This document shows positions 12,361 to 24,277 of a stretch of 64,000 nucleotides of DNA, piece after piece; position 1 is the stretch's first letter; the number at the start of each line of letters is the position of its first letter. The translations under genes were made by a program, and so were the position numbers. Where the stretch lies: positions 4,338,849 through 4,402,848 of the forward strand of contig CAXIPT010000001.1 of assembly GCA_964030475.1 (NCBI GenBank), given 5' to 3'. Source of the stretch: Tethya wilhelma. Taxonomy: Eukaryota > Porifera > Demospongiae > Tethyida > Tethyidae. The notes below the pieces were generated by a model. That model was not told the DNA's origin. It did no database searches and saw only the letters and a program-made list of their open reading frames with translations.

Positions 12361-13828
12361 GAGTTGATTTTCCAAACACTACACTTGACTTCAGACGAAG
12401 TGTAAAGTCAATCACATGGTATGCACGCTGCTTGAAGGTCTTCCCATGCTTATCTCTTTTAGTCGAGAACTTTGGTGCAAATTTCTGTTTTAGTGTCTAA
12501 GAGCAGCAAACAGAATATAATAATTGTCATGATAGAAAGGCACAACAGATAGAGTGAGTAAAGTACCTGCACATTAACAAGTTGACCAAGTTCCATGAGT
12601 TTATCAAGCTTTTCTTCAGCATTTTCAACCTTCCATATTTTAGCCAGCTTCAGAACAGACTACAGGGATAAATAACATAATACTAATGAAAGCACCATTG
12701 GTGCACAAGCCTCGGCACTCTCATATAGAATACAAAGGCATGCGTGCATGGCATTGTGTATAAAAGAATATCGAGATCCAAGTGAGAAGATTAGGCACTG
12801 AGCTCAGTGTGGGCCAGTCTAGTGAGCACTCCCAAGCTCTATTGTATTTCTAAATAACACGCACTATGCATAGGGTGCGGTTTTGAAGCTAAGCACTCAG
12901 AGATGCACAAAAGCCTCAGATCTCAGAAACTAAAGCGTTTTGCAAGATTCTACACATCAAATTTCAAGATAATCTCGATTCATGAATGTAAGCACCTTCC
13001 ATTTTGGCTCCAGAGCTGCCTTTCTTACACACACGCACACAAAACAACTACTATGAAAATGTCGTACAAAGCCCATCATCATGGACACCTATACCCTCAT
13101 GCATTCATCTCTCCAAACATACAACTACACATTCCAGTTTTAAATTAGGAGCACGCACACGTAACAAGCATGAGGCCACATAAAACATTAGGAGCATGCA
13201 CACAGGTATACAGCTGGAGGCCATGCACATGAAAAACAGCATACACTTTCCCTTTGATCTCATCTCCTGCCGACACCCCCACCCATCAAACCTACAGCTT
13301 CTTCATTCCTCAAAGCCATGCAGTCTTCATCGCAAGAATGGCCAATGTTTATACACAAGTGTGGAAAGATTCAAAGACTACAGAGAAAGAAGCACGTCAT
13401 CCTCACTTGTCTGAGCTCCTTCCTAATGCTTCTCCTCAGATCTAACTTCCTATGAGCTCCCTGTGCATCATAGAAGTGCAGCGAGGCGTGGTAGTTGGAT
13501 TCTGCAGTAGTCAACTCCAAGTCATTGGTGGAGCCCATGAGAAGCTCAACGACACAGCGGTCATTCTCAAAGAGGCGGACAGGCCACGGGAGAAGGAACT
13601 GGTCTAAAGAAGAAGACAGGAACAAGAAAGAGGAAGATGACAATAATGATTGTACATACATCATCCACAAATAGTGTACAAATCGAATATCCTTAGACAT
13701 GTATAGTGATTACTATTACATAAGATTTGCAGGTAGTGGTACCTGGATGCAACTGTGAGACACTTGGTGTGCCCAGCTGATTAAGATAGTAGTGCTTGAG
13801 CGAGGCACTACGAGAGAAACATAAAGCC

Positions 13829-13889
<61 letters not shown>

Positions 13890-16800
13890 ATCATTTTTCA
13901 AAGCAAAAGCACTTTTTCAACCATCTAAAAACTACACTAGGAATGTGAACTTAGAACTAGAACTTATTGCAGGACCATCCTGCTAATCCCTGTAGCTACC
14001 GTACTGTGTGTAGCTCATTAACAGCTGCAATCATGTTGCTATTCCCAAGCACCTTAAGCTCACTTTGCTCACCCGGTGTAAGGATCAATGAGTACACATC
14101 TCATTGGGGGAAGATCCATGTGGATGTCCCCTGAAAGGTAGCCCTCGGACGTGAGTCTGAGACCCAGTCCAGTAGTGCAGTGGTCCGCCACCATAGAGGT
14201 GCAATGAACATCCCTGCAGGAGAAGGATAAACAGAGAGGTGATTCTGACGAAAGGTGTAATCAGCTCACTTCACATGTCCTCTATGTGTGCAGTTGTGGT
14301 ATGTGTAATGTTTCATGAAAATGTCAAAGCTAACGAGGAAGCAGCCAATCTTCTCTGTCTTCAAAGAGATTCTATTTACTTTTTTTCAACAGCTTCCATG
14401 ACACTTTTGAATTGATTCCTCCATTGCACTTAAAAAAGAATGCAATCCTGTACTATTTTATTTTGAGCAGCTGCAATTCAAAAAATTCTCTGTCTGTGAT
14501 TTTCAAAATTGAGAAGACACTAAAGAGAAGACATACATACCACTCTGCATGCACGTGTCCATTTACATTAGCATATGTACATGTACTTTATTCTATGAAT
14601 GGTGGCAAAGCCAGAAAAAGTGAGCTTGATCAACTTGAGCAAACTACTCTCAAAATATCACTGAAATCCAATTATCTGTTTTACAGGGCATCTATTTTAT
14701 CTACACCACCTAAATGCTTACAGAGAAAAATGAAAAAGAAGATGTTTACCTCTCAGGTTTCAGCGTCAAAAATGCTTCCAAAATGAGCGTAAAGGTAACT
14801 TCTTCTGGCTTTTGTTACACACGGAAAGCACATTCCTTGTTCTAACAATGGCTAATTTACTTGTCACATTGGGACGACACCAGTAAAGACTACAGTAACA
14901 GTTTCAAAACAAGGGCTTGCTATGAATCACTACAACAACCACCTTCCTACTCACACTTCAAAAACAATATTGATTTAGACTCGTGTAAATAAGTTGGGTA
15001 CACATTCCTCAATGATAATGTGTCTTTACTCTCTTTCTCTCCCCTCCTTACGTGAAGAAGTAAGGGTATCGTGGATGGAGCAGCCTCACTCTCCAGCACA
15101 GCTGCATGATTGGTGCCACACTCAGACACTGCTTGGCCATCATGTCAAGAAGAGGCTGCCAAGGATTGAAGCGTGACCTTGGAACTGATTCGTCCACAAA
15201 GAGCTCCCACTGATTCTGGTCGTGGCTCTCTATCCAATCTGGCCACACATGGTTGAGGTAGTAGCTAACAGAGGGGAAGCAAAATTATGGTAATTCATGA
15301 CAGCAGTAGATGGAATCTTAAAATATTCTGAAATCTACTATTCTTTTAATGAATCATAAAATAAGCCCTTTTGGAGAATAAAGGTGTGATCCATCATCAC
15401 AAAGAGAAGTGATAACATAATATTATGTGTGCCAGTGGATTGTGACTAATAAAATGAGTGTGTCTACAGTCTCATCTTTTCTCAGTAGCTAACTGCCTAC
15501 CCATCGCTATGGCAACAGGTCACATGTGTTTACCTATTCTGAAAGATCTGCCAGGCCTTCTTGGCTGAGTCCCCATTGGCCAACAAGGCATGGGCCAGAG
15601 AGAGGTGGTAGTGGAGGACAGGGTGGCTATCAGCGTACTTGGAGAACAGCTCCACACACTCATCCAGCCACTGCCTATTAGCAGCACCATGAGTGAGGGT
15701 TGGTGCAACTAAAGAGAGAATAGGGGGAAAGACAAATTTTAGCATTTGTAAGATGAAAGAGTAAATGAAGCCAAAAATCTGTGCCTGGGTGGATTGATTT
15801 ACAACAAATGGAGATTAAGTAACAGATTATGTTATTTGATAACACTAAAGTTGCAAATAAAGCATCAGGAAAATAAACATGGGTGGTAAAGTAAGTTATC
15901 ATGATATCACAAAACAGTATGACAATGCTACAAAGACCTACTGTTTGCCAATGGACTAGATACATCTCCACCAACAGCCTTTCCAGCGTGGACACAGAGT
16001 CTGGACTCACAGGCAGCTGCATGCAAGTACCAGTGCTGAAAAGAACTACTATCCAACTCTTTGAGAACAAGGTTCCATGCTCTAGCAGCCTCCAGGGCAG
16101 TGGACTGAGACAGAGACCTATAGAATCAAAATGGGTATTTAACACCTTTGACAATTAATGATCACTAATACCGTATAGCCGGAAATATTTACGGTCAAAA
16201 AATTTGACGGTTTGCTCCGCAGAACGTAAAATAAAAATATTGACGATTTTAAATTTGACGATTTGCGCATGCGCATAATACATTCATATACGGCGCCCAA
16301 AATATTGGCGGATTTAAATTTGACGATTTGGACTTTGACCGTCAAACCGTCAAATTAAAATCCCCGTCAATATTTCCGGCTATACGGTAGTTAAAAAAAA
16401 GTTCTGCATATTAAAATATTCCGTATACAAGGCTCACCCACAGTCCCATACTGAAGCTTCAAGGACATATGACGAGAGTTGAATCTAAATAGGAAATAAT
16501 ATAAGAGCACCAAAACTAAAAATACCATAGGCTATGCAAACTAGTGTCGTATACGGTTGTATTCACCAGGGAAGGCATGACTGGAAAAGACTCCCTCCTT
16601 ATTCTATCTCTCTCAGCTCCTGCCAGGAGAGCACTCTGACGAAAAAAATGGCAAGCTGAGCTCCGGTCGCCAAACAAGATAAACATTCGGCCAAGTTCAT
16701 TCAGTGCTGCAGCCTTGTCATTGTCTGAACATGAAAGATATCAAATGCATATAGGTAATGGTTGTCACAACAAAATGTGGCATATTTACCATAATACAGT

Positions 16801-18121
16801 AGATCAATGGCGGCGATGAATGCATTGGAAGCAAGTCTTGCTTGACCTCTTGCCCAGTAAACATAGCCTGGCCACAACTTGAGGAATTCAGACAGCTTTT
16901 CATGGAGCTCTTTATAGCTGCAGGGAATATGTGAGGACATGAGCTTTAGCATCACAGCAGAACGGTACCTGGGTTACAATAAACTTAGCTTACCGTGTTT
17001 TGACGAAATTATCCACATAGTGTACAGCAGCCAGCTGAGCTGGTGAGAGTGAGGCTTTGTCACCTGTGGCTGTTTCTCTTTTCCCACTACCCGGGGTGAA
17101 CAATGGGAAGAAGTAGTTAGTGAAGTGAAGGAGCAGCCTCTGAACAAATTCATCAGCAAAGCCGTAGCACCCAGTGGAAACTGGACGGGGAAGTGGAGAA
17201 TGGAGACCATGTGAAGAACAGATGAGAGTACCATCATCAGACCATGGGGTCTGGAGAACATATGCTTGTTGTTTGAGTGGAGCTGATTTTGTGGGGATTT
17301 CTTCAGCTCGTTCTCTTTGTTGCCTTAACCTTTCCACAGTTCCCCTTTGGAAGAAGGCCAGAAGGCGCTCAAGCCATTGAACGTGTGTGGCTACGATGTA
17401 GCTCTGTTGACGATTGTGACAGAGGAGAGAATGGATGAGAAATGGAAGGCTTTCTGCTGAGTGTGCATCGGCTGCAGCAAAGGGAAAAAATAATATTAAC
17501 TAGTGAACTGATGGGTATTTTTGATGTCTTACTTAAAGCTTCTTGGCGTATCTTTCTAACACAGGTCTCAACAAGACTAGGAACTTCAGCACGGCTAGCT
17601 AGCTCCAGTTTACCCACATCAAGGTCTTCCACTGAGAGTTTGTCCTCGACCAGGTTACACAGTGGCTGAAAGAATTCCACATTGGCTAGCTTTGCAAGGT
17701 ATCGAGCCTTCTTTTTGCTTTTCTTTGACTTCTTTGATGCTCGACCCCCAGATGATTGCTGGGGGAAACCAACAGGGTCAATGTCTACCTGGGAGGCCTC
17801 TTCTAGGTCATCCTCTTCCTCAGAGCTCAATGGAGACTCGGGTGCAGAGTAGTAGACTTCATCTTCTCCATCACTGTTCACTATCACGTACACATAGCCA
17901 TCTTCTTCGCCAGTAGTGAGCTCTACATCAGCGGTGGTCAGAGAGGGATTGTCGTCTTCCACTCCTGGAGATAAGTCGGACTTTTTCCTCTTCTTTTTCG
18001 CCTTCTTTTGACTCTTTTTCACTGGCAAACTGGTTGGCATGGAGAGCTGCCATGAAAGCATACGTTTGAAGTCTGTTGGAGGAGCAAGTCTGGCCTCCTT
18101 CTCCTCCAGTTCAGTAGCCAT
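12281..18121 (-). CDS. Unrecognised Lys-rich, possibly TPR-like protein, about 13 exons
   Basis: The start MATELEEKEARLAPP is at 18121. Exons read on the minus strand: 18121-17533, ~17471-16994, 16917-16790, 16724-16567, 16484-16438, 16117-15942, 15708-15534, 15264-15052, 14213-14073, 13828-13743, 13603-13407, ~12661-12567 and ~12497 down. Codon phases join cleanly throughout. The N-terminal ~200 residues hold two Lys clusters (KKSQKKAKKKRKK; SKKSKKSKKKAR) around an acidic stretch, suggesting a nuclear or nucleolar protein. The middle has helical repeats resembling TPRs (for example YHLSLAHALLANGDSAKKAW and YWARGQARLASNAFIAAIDL). The C-terminal part contains DQFLLPWPVRLFEND and is basic. I could not name the family. 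The end is unsure: the frame stays open to a stop at 12281, overlapping the antisense last FN3 exon of the Ig gene. It is divergent from HEATR3. Confidence 0.65.
12708..13060. repeat. Dispersed repeat element, copy 1
   Basis: This stretch sits in the long intron between the last two well-supported exons of the minus-strand gene. It contains gcctcggcactc, then the sequence around gcacaaaagcctcaga and attcatgaatgtaagcacc. These match in order the copies near 48278-48735 and 53093-53550 and, inverted, 30315-30770. It is more diverged than those copies and its right end is less clear. Confidence 0.55.
13831..13886. repeat. (GA)n microsatellite
   Basis: Uninterrupted gagaga dinucleotide tract. 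It directly abuts the acceptor of the exon at 13828-13743 on the minus strand, where it reads as a CT tract and so serves as the polypyrimidine tract. Confidence 0.9.
16169..16391. mobile_element. MITE with taccgtatagccggaaatat terminal inverted repeats
   Basis: The element starts taccgtatagccggaaatat and ends with the reverse complement. Internal direct and inverted copies of aaatttgacg and tttgacgg fill the rest, and there is no coding frame. It lies in an intron of the minus-strand gene. Similar ccgtatag ends occur near 59694-59888 and, one-sided, near 43087. Confidence 0.8.
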
Positions 18122-18185
18122 TGCACAATCTGGAAATGGTCGTTCACTGTGACGTCATCACCCACGTGTAAATAGAACTTGAAGC
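18122..18185. promoter_or_regulatory. 64-bp divergent promoter between the Lys-rich protein gene and HEATR3
   Basis: Only 64 bases separate the two opposing start codons, so both 5' UTRs and core promoters must lie here or overlap the genes. The segment contains tgacgtcatcacccacgtg, that is a CRE-like TGACGTCA palindrome followed by a CACGTG E-box. No TATA box is evident. Use as a shared bidirectional promoter is inference from spacing and motifs. Confidence 0.6.
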
Positions 18186-18574
18186 ATGGGAAAGATCAGA
18201 GCAAAAAAGCGCAAAACCAAGAGCCGTTCGTGCCCAACTGGGCTGCCCTCTGTGAAAGAAGCAAAACAGGAACAAGAAGAGAATCCTTCTACCAACCAGG
18301 ACCTACCATTGCTGAAGCAGGTGTGGTGTTTTGTGGTGTCACCATCTCTAGTATTTGTTGTACCTTTATCATAATAATTTGTATCTTTATTTCCAATTTA
18401 TAGCTTCAAAACTCCTCTCCAAATGAAAGGGAATGGGCCTGTCGATCTCTTTCCCATCTGGTGATGGATGAGCCAACTTTAGCCATTCTCATGGAGAACA
18501 GAGTGATAAGAAAGCTGACACCACTATTACTGGATGAGTCCTGTAGTGTCCGAGAGGCAGCTGCTGGAGCATTG

Positions 18575-18610
<36 letters not shown>

Positions 18611-18611
18611 N

Positions 18612-18688
<77 letters not shown>

Positions 18689-21555
18689 TCTAATGGTTTC
18701 TTTCTTTATATGTATGACATAATTTTTAATTTAGAAATTTGAGTACTGTTGACAATGTGGACTTCTGTGATCGGATGATTCAAGAGGACATCATGACTCC
18801 TCTCTCGCTCATGTTGAAGGACTGTCTGGGTAGGCTGGAAAAGGTTGGGACACAAGATGATGATGGAATGGAAGGAAGCAGCAGCAGGAGTAGCTCAGCC
18901 GGTGCTCGTGGCAAAGGGAAGATGAGGAAGCAGTGTGATGTTGACAGGCAGCAGCTACTAGGAGTGGTGGAACAAGGACTGCATTTACTTTGGAATGTCA
19001 GGTAAGCTTCTACACACAGTTTTAGAATTGTATGCATAAGTTGTTTTTGGTGTGTTTCTTTTTTTTCCAGTGAGAATAGTCCAACTGTAGTGGAAGTGTT
19101 CAATCGTGAGGGTCTGTTGCCAGTGGTTTTGCAGCTGCTACAGTCATCTTTCTGTCCTCCACCTGTTGTTCTTGTAGCTGGTATGTATGGGGAACATTCA
19201 TTCTTTGATTGTAAGTTTTCCATCTTTTATGTATAGTGGTTTTGTATATACAGCTCAGTTGTTGCATACTATCACAGAGGATAACCAAGAAGCTATAAGG
19301 TTGTTGTGTTCTTCTCAAGACCATCTTAGACACTTGGAGGCTATGCTGGCTGCCTCTGGTGAAGATCAAGCAAACACCCATCAAGTGCTTTTGAAGACTT
19401 ATGTGGCTGGTATGTGTTTCAAGCTCATCTTTCCCTTAAATAACTCAATGGACTAGATGTGTATTGCAACAATCGATGACGTGTTCACACTTCTCATATC
19501 TATATAGGTACATTCCAGAACCTGTTGTCTGGTCTGTCGGAACCCTTTCAATCTCAGACTCTGAGGGGAGTGTTGGCATTTCTTGTCCGTGTCTTAGAGA
19601 CCGACATTTCTCCACTTCTTCACAGTCTGTTGACCACACCTCCTCCCACACCCCCTCAGGTGAGCATGTAAAGAATTAATGTAAAGTAGATTTCAAGTTT
19701 AGTCTGTGATGTGTAGGCTAGTGATCCTCCTTCACAAGGTGTAGCTTCAGTGACACAGGTAAGGGACTGGTAAGGGTGATAAATGTACATCAGGTGTAGT
19801 TCATTCTCTCTCTATAGGCAGACACAAAGCAGAAAATATCAAGTGAAAATCAAAGCATGGTAAGAAATAAACGATTTGTTTTTAGTCACTCATTTTTCAT
19901 ACTGGCTATGTTGTTAGGTCTCTTTAATACAAAGTGCACTATCTGCACAGCAGCTGGCTTTGGAGATCATTGCTAATGTTTGCTACACTGAGTGTAAGTT
20001 GTTTGTGTACATAACCTCGTAAACTAGGCACAGAGAGGGCCTTGGTTTATGAGGCTATGTACATACCATAGTAGCCGTGTACATTACTATGTCTGAACAT
20101 TTCTATTGCTACTAGCTGATGATAGTGATGAGTGGGAAGACATTGAAGAAGAAGAAATTGTAGGAGATGTTGACACCGAGATGGACGTGGAGAGTGAACT
20201 GAAACAAGTTTGTGAAAATTTATGATCATTTATTTCATCACACTAGCTTAACTTGATCCATATTTTTATGTCATACCTAGGATTCTCCATCACCTGAAAG
20301 TTCACCTATTTTACAAATCATAACAGAGCTGATGATTCCTGAAAGAGTACGTCTACTGTTGTGTTATATGTTGTATGTTGTGCTTGTTGTGCGTAGTGGC
20401 AACAAATTTATCTTGTGTGTAGATCTGGAGAATGAGCCATGGTGCTGATGTTGCTACCCAACAAGCCTGTGCAGCCATTGCTAATGGAGACACCGTTATG
20501 GCAAGGTTTTTTTTTTAGAAGTATTAGCATAAAAATCAGGTATTTAAGTTTTTCTCTTGTGTTGTTTAGTTTGAACACTGTTCGTGATCGGTCACTGCTG
20601 ACTCTACAAAACCTCATCTCTGTGTTGCCAGTGGAGACATGGGGGAACAAGGACAGTTTGGCTGAAATGTGGACCTCTCTTGTTGGTCGTGTTCACCAGC
20701 TGTCTGATGTTGGAGCCCTGCTTGGAGTCCTAGTTGTATTGAGTGACAAACTGAACAGAATAGGATACAATGTAAGTACATTGTGCTGCTCTTTGTCTCT
20801 ACTATCTGTGTTAGTCTCCATGTGTCTGTTGTAGTGTGTCAGTGTAGAGCATGTTCGGCTGTTGTCTCAGTCAGCGACGAGTGCCACTGATGATCAAGTT
20901 AAAGTAGACTCAATTCGTGTACTTGGAACTGCTGGGAAAATGATGCTTCAACAGCAGAATCCAAACATGGAACTACTCAATGTGAGACCTAATGATAGAG
21001 CTAGATATGACTGAACGCGTATTCTGCCAACTGTATTCTTCATATTCACACACAGGTTGTAGGCTGTACACTGAGAGACTGTATAGCCTCTGATCGCAGT
21101 CTCTGGGTTGTGTCACAAGCTCTGGACTGTGCATTTGACATATTTGGTGCTGACAACTGTCCACTGAGTTTGTTTACATCTTTATCGTTGATGCCTGTGC
21201 TCAGACAGTGTGCATCAACATTCAAAGCAAGGGTGAGCGATTATTGCATGGTAGTACGCAGAGGAGGTACGACACACGAGTGCCAATTAGTGCATTCCAA
21301 TCATGTGGCTACTAATAGTTTGGTACTGGATTTGGTCACATGCATGCCGAATCAGAAAAAGCATACTCACATTTGTCATACCTCCTTTGGGTATATTGTT
21401 CTTGGGACGTACTAGTTGAAGTTTTTGTTTTGTTTTCACTCATACAGTTGAGAGTAGAGAAGATAAATTTAGGTCCATATCTTGGATTTGTGCAGAATAC
21501 CAGAATTAATCTGCCTAGATTTATAGATTATATGAGTGGTAGAATAAAAGGTTGA
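18186..21555 (+). CDS. HEATR3: HEAT repeat-containing protein 3 (HEATR3/Syo1 homologue)
   Basis: Sixteen exons: 18186-18320, 18404-18576, 18735-19001, 19071-19180, 19254-19409, 19508-19659, 19717-19758, 19819-19860, 19918-19993, 20116-20207, 20281-20346, 20423-20505, 20570-20771, 20835-20980, 21056-21231 and 21448-21555; phases agree. The basic start MGKIRAKKRKTKSR, the armadillo/HEAT segments (LTPLLLDESCSVREAAAGAL, DRMIQEDIMTPLSLMLKDC), the acidic block SDDSDEWEDIEEEE and the C-terminus INLPRFIDYM match the known HEATR3 layout. In yeast and humans the family imports uL18 and uL5 to the nucleus for 5S RNP assembly; that role is taken from the family. The donor after the exon ending 20207 (gtttgt) is weak. 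Intron 2 contains a long (TG)n tract with an 'n'. Confidence 0.9.
18577..18687. repeat. (TG)n microsatellite with assembly 'n' at 18611
   Basis: An almost pure tg dinucleotide run fills most of HEATR3 intron 2, so its true length is uncertain. The open frames across it are repeat artefacts. Confidence 0.9.
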
Positions 21556-21660
21556 AACTATAATTATTTTGAGGGAATTGTTAATCAACAATATTTTTCA
21601 TTGAAAAAGAAGGAAAATGCAACTATTTTCACTACAATTTCATATATGGCTACTTAATAG

Positions 21661-22452
21661 TCACTTCTTCTGAAGCTTACTAGCAGCACCAGTGTCTAGG
21701 AACCAGTGTAGCTCTCCACTCGTTGGTTTAGCTCTTCCTGCTGGAAGTGGCTCTTTCCCGGCAGCTGGTTCGAGACAACCTTGGACAGCATCAGCCTTAC
21801 TGTCGCCAGTGGATATAACGGCAACATGCTTGGCATTGTTAAGAACAGGAATAGTCAGTGTGATTCGAGCTGGTGGTGGCTTTGGACTATCGGTGATTGG
21901 AATGACCACTTCTTTTGTTTCTTGCAACCCGGGGTGATCGGGGAACAAGGAACATGTGTGGCCATCAGGGCCCATCCCAAGGAGGAGGAGATCGAAGGAC
22001 GGTAGGTCGTCCCCTGGGTAGAGTTTGCGTATCTTTGTAACATAGTCCTTAGCAGCCTCAGTAACACCTACACTAGGATCAATGGAGTAGACTTGGCCAA
22101 CTGAGACATGATCGTAGAGCTCTCGTTGAAAGAAAGCATGTGTGCTGTCGTCGTGGGAGAAAGGTACATGGCGTTCATCACAATAGAATATATGCCACTT
22201 TGACCATTCAATATCAGTCTGTCCCCTCAGTCCATTTGAAAGAATCTTGGCTACACTTCCTCCTGAGACCCCAACTGAGAAATGGTCATGATGTGTGATT
22301 GATTTCTTTGCAACTGACTTTATAAAGTCCAATACTTCTTTCTGCAGTTGACTGTTGTCTGTGAAGATGTGCAACTGTGGCTCAGCCATAATTTCCCTTA
22401 CAAAGAATTTCCTGCCTTTAACTGAAAGATCTTTGGTTGAGTCTCCACCCAT
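21661..22452 (-). CDS. PGLS: 6-phosphogluconolactonase
   Basis: A single uninterrupted exon of 263 codons, close to the usual animal length of about 260. The enzyme hydrolyses 6-phosphogluconolactone to 6-phosphogluconate in the oxidative pentose phosphate pathway in the cytosol. Family motifs are present: GVSGGSVAKIL, CDERHVPFSHDDSTH, LLLGMGPDGHTCSLFPDHP and SPKPPPARITLTIPVLN. The annotated start gives a 22-residue leader (MGGDSTKDLS...) that the family does not need; the internal Met of MAEPQLHIF is an equally good start. It is head to head with CIBAR1 and tail to tail with HEATR3. A second, partial copy of its 3' end lies at 31383-31481. Confidence 0.95.
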   Translation of the reverse strand: MGGDSTKDLSVKGRKFFVREIMAEPQLHIFTDNSQLQKEVLDFIKSVAKKSITHHDHFSVGVSGGSVAKILSNGLRGQTDIEWSKWHIFYCDERHVPFSHDDSTHAFFQRELYDHVSVGQVYSIDPSVGVTEAAKDYVTKIRKLYPGDDLPSFDLLLLGMGPDGHTCSLFPDHPGLQETKEVVIPITDSPKPPPARITLTIPVLNNAKHVAVISTGDSKADAVQGCLEPAAGKEPLPAGRAKPTSGELHWFLDTGAASKLQKK

Positions 22453-22582
22453 CGCAGCCCTACTTCCTGGACATTTTATAGGCGGGGCATGTAGATATGT
22501 ATGTGGGTGTGGTTGAGCGGTTCAAAAAGTATTTGGTAGGCTCTAATTGGAAGGCAAATTCTCAAAGAGAAGTGAAGAGATC
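22453..22582. promoter_or_regulatory. Divergent intergenic region between PGLS and CIBAR1
   Basis: 130 bp between opposing start codons. It contains ggcggggc, a GC-box-like motif, near 22482 and no TATA box. Shared promoter use is inferred from spacing. Confidence 0.4.
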
Positions 22583-23959
22583 ATGTCAGTGGGATTATCA
22601 GCAGAGGAGCTTAAAGTGCTGTAAGGAAGAAGTTGTTTTTTTATGGTTCATACAATATCTATTGGTGTGTGTGTGTGTGCTTAGCAATGTATCAGAAGAA
22701 CGATATATGGAGGATCGGATTGCTCATGTTGAGAGGAACTTCTCTTCTCTGGCAACTGATCTTGGAGGACTGGTGAGAAGGACAGCTCGACTGAGAGACA
22801 AGGGGGACAAGATTGTCAAGACCCTTCAAGACTTTGCCACCACTGAATCAGGCTCAGTAAAGAAGAGTTTGGACGGTCTTGCAGAGTGCAGCGCTGCCAT
22901 TGAAAACTGCAACCAGTTGAAGGTGATTGTAGTATCTATGACAATCATACTCTCTAGTCCATTATGGGACATGTTTTTTTCCCCTTCAGATCGACAGAAT
23001 GGAGGCAAATGTAGTGAAACCCCTCCTAGAGTACGATGCTGTTTGTAGAAAGGCTAGAGTGAGTGCAAATTTTACTATGTGAAACCAGCTTTACACATGT
23101 CATCATTCACCATTGGGTATAGGAAGAGCTCAGAACATGTCATAATGTAGGAGAGAGGGAGGTGAACAAACAAAGAACCCTGGATAGAGTGAGAGTCAGA
23201 GATCCTGCCAACAGAAAGAAGATTGTATCCACACTCATGTGTACATAATATTAGCTCTAATGTGGATTGTGCAAATGATTGTTGGATTTTAATTTCCTTG
23301 ACAGGTTCCATAGTCACAGGTTTGTTATCTTCACGTGTTAACAGTATACTTTTGAGTGCGATTGACTGCAAGGTATACATACTTGCCAAAGTGTGATAGA
23401 TTACTTTTTTTTCTAACACCAAAGCTCGAGTCAGACTTACAGAAAGTCAAGATAGAAAAACAGCGATGTTCAAAAGCACTGGAAGATTATATGGAAGGAT
23501 TTGAGAGAAAACGAATTCAAGATTTAAAGGTGTTGTTTATACTTTGTGTGAGATGGTCACAGTCTCACACATGCGCACATCTTTGGCTAATAATATTGAT
23601 ATACTATTGAAATATCAGGCAGTGCTGCGTGAGCACATGCATGCCCAGATGGCATTTCATGCAAAGGCTTTGGAGCTTTACACCATTGCATTCCAACATG
23701 TGCAGAGTATGGAAGAAGATGAAATGGTTGAGGTAAAGCACACATAACACACACACCCATGCCAGCTTCATGCCAACACCTCTAGACCCTCTCTTTGCCT
23801 TGATTCACCTATTTTGCACACAACTTACTATTGCTCACACTCCAGCTGTTCTACAAAGGCCTACATCCTCGCAAGCAACAACCAAGAAGTGGAACTGCTA
23901 GTCCTGCAATAGCATCTGTTTCAGCAACACCCACCCACCAACCAGAAACTCAACAGTAG
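22583..23959 (+). CDS. CIBAR1: CBY1-interacting BAR domain protein (CIBAR1/FAM92 homologue)
   Basis: Seven exons: 22583-22620, 22685-22922, 22990-23058, 23123-23224, 23425-23529, 23619-23732 and 23846-23959. The protein starts MSVGLSAEELKVL. It then follows the FAM92 BAR domain: RIAHVERNFSSLATDLGGL, RRTARLRDKGDKIVKTLQD, MEANVVKPLLEYDAVCRKAR, DRVRVRDPANRKKI and FHAKALELYTIAFQHVQSM, in the same order as in vertebrate proteins. The C-terminal tail is short and Ser/Thr/Pro-rich. The family forms a curved coiled BAR dimer working with Chibby at the ciliary base and has been linked to mitochondrial inner membrane shape; role by homology. Several donors (gtgatt, gtatcc, gtgttg) are weak, so edges are approximate. 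Confidence 0.88.
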
Positions 23960-24277
23960 ATGACCACACACACTCACTGAACAATGCATGACATTGCATG
24001 TTACATGCCACAATTAATTATTGTAAAAATGACAGCAACCCGTTTCACTTGATGTGTAAAGGATATTTAATGAAATGTACAACCTTTCAAAGTGCAATGG
24101 TATACTAAGCTTGTGGGTACATAATGCAAAAATTAGTAACGCTCAAGTGTTTGTAGTAAATGCATGCATGTACATGTGAAAACAAAGGTACTATACATCA
24201 CAACGTCTAGATCCATTCATATGCTGCTGATCTGTGCCTTTCTACAATGGAATACAGTATCTTTGTCCTTTTGTTGG

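Noticed and set aside
18577..18700. Long open frame of alternating Val/Cys across the (TG)n tract
   Set aside because: Produced by the dinucleotide repeat inside HEATR3 intron 2; flanking exons join without it.
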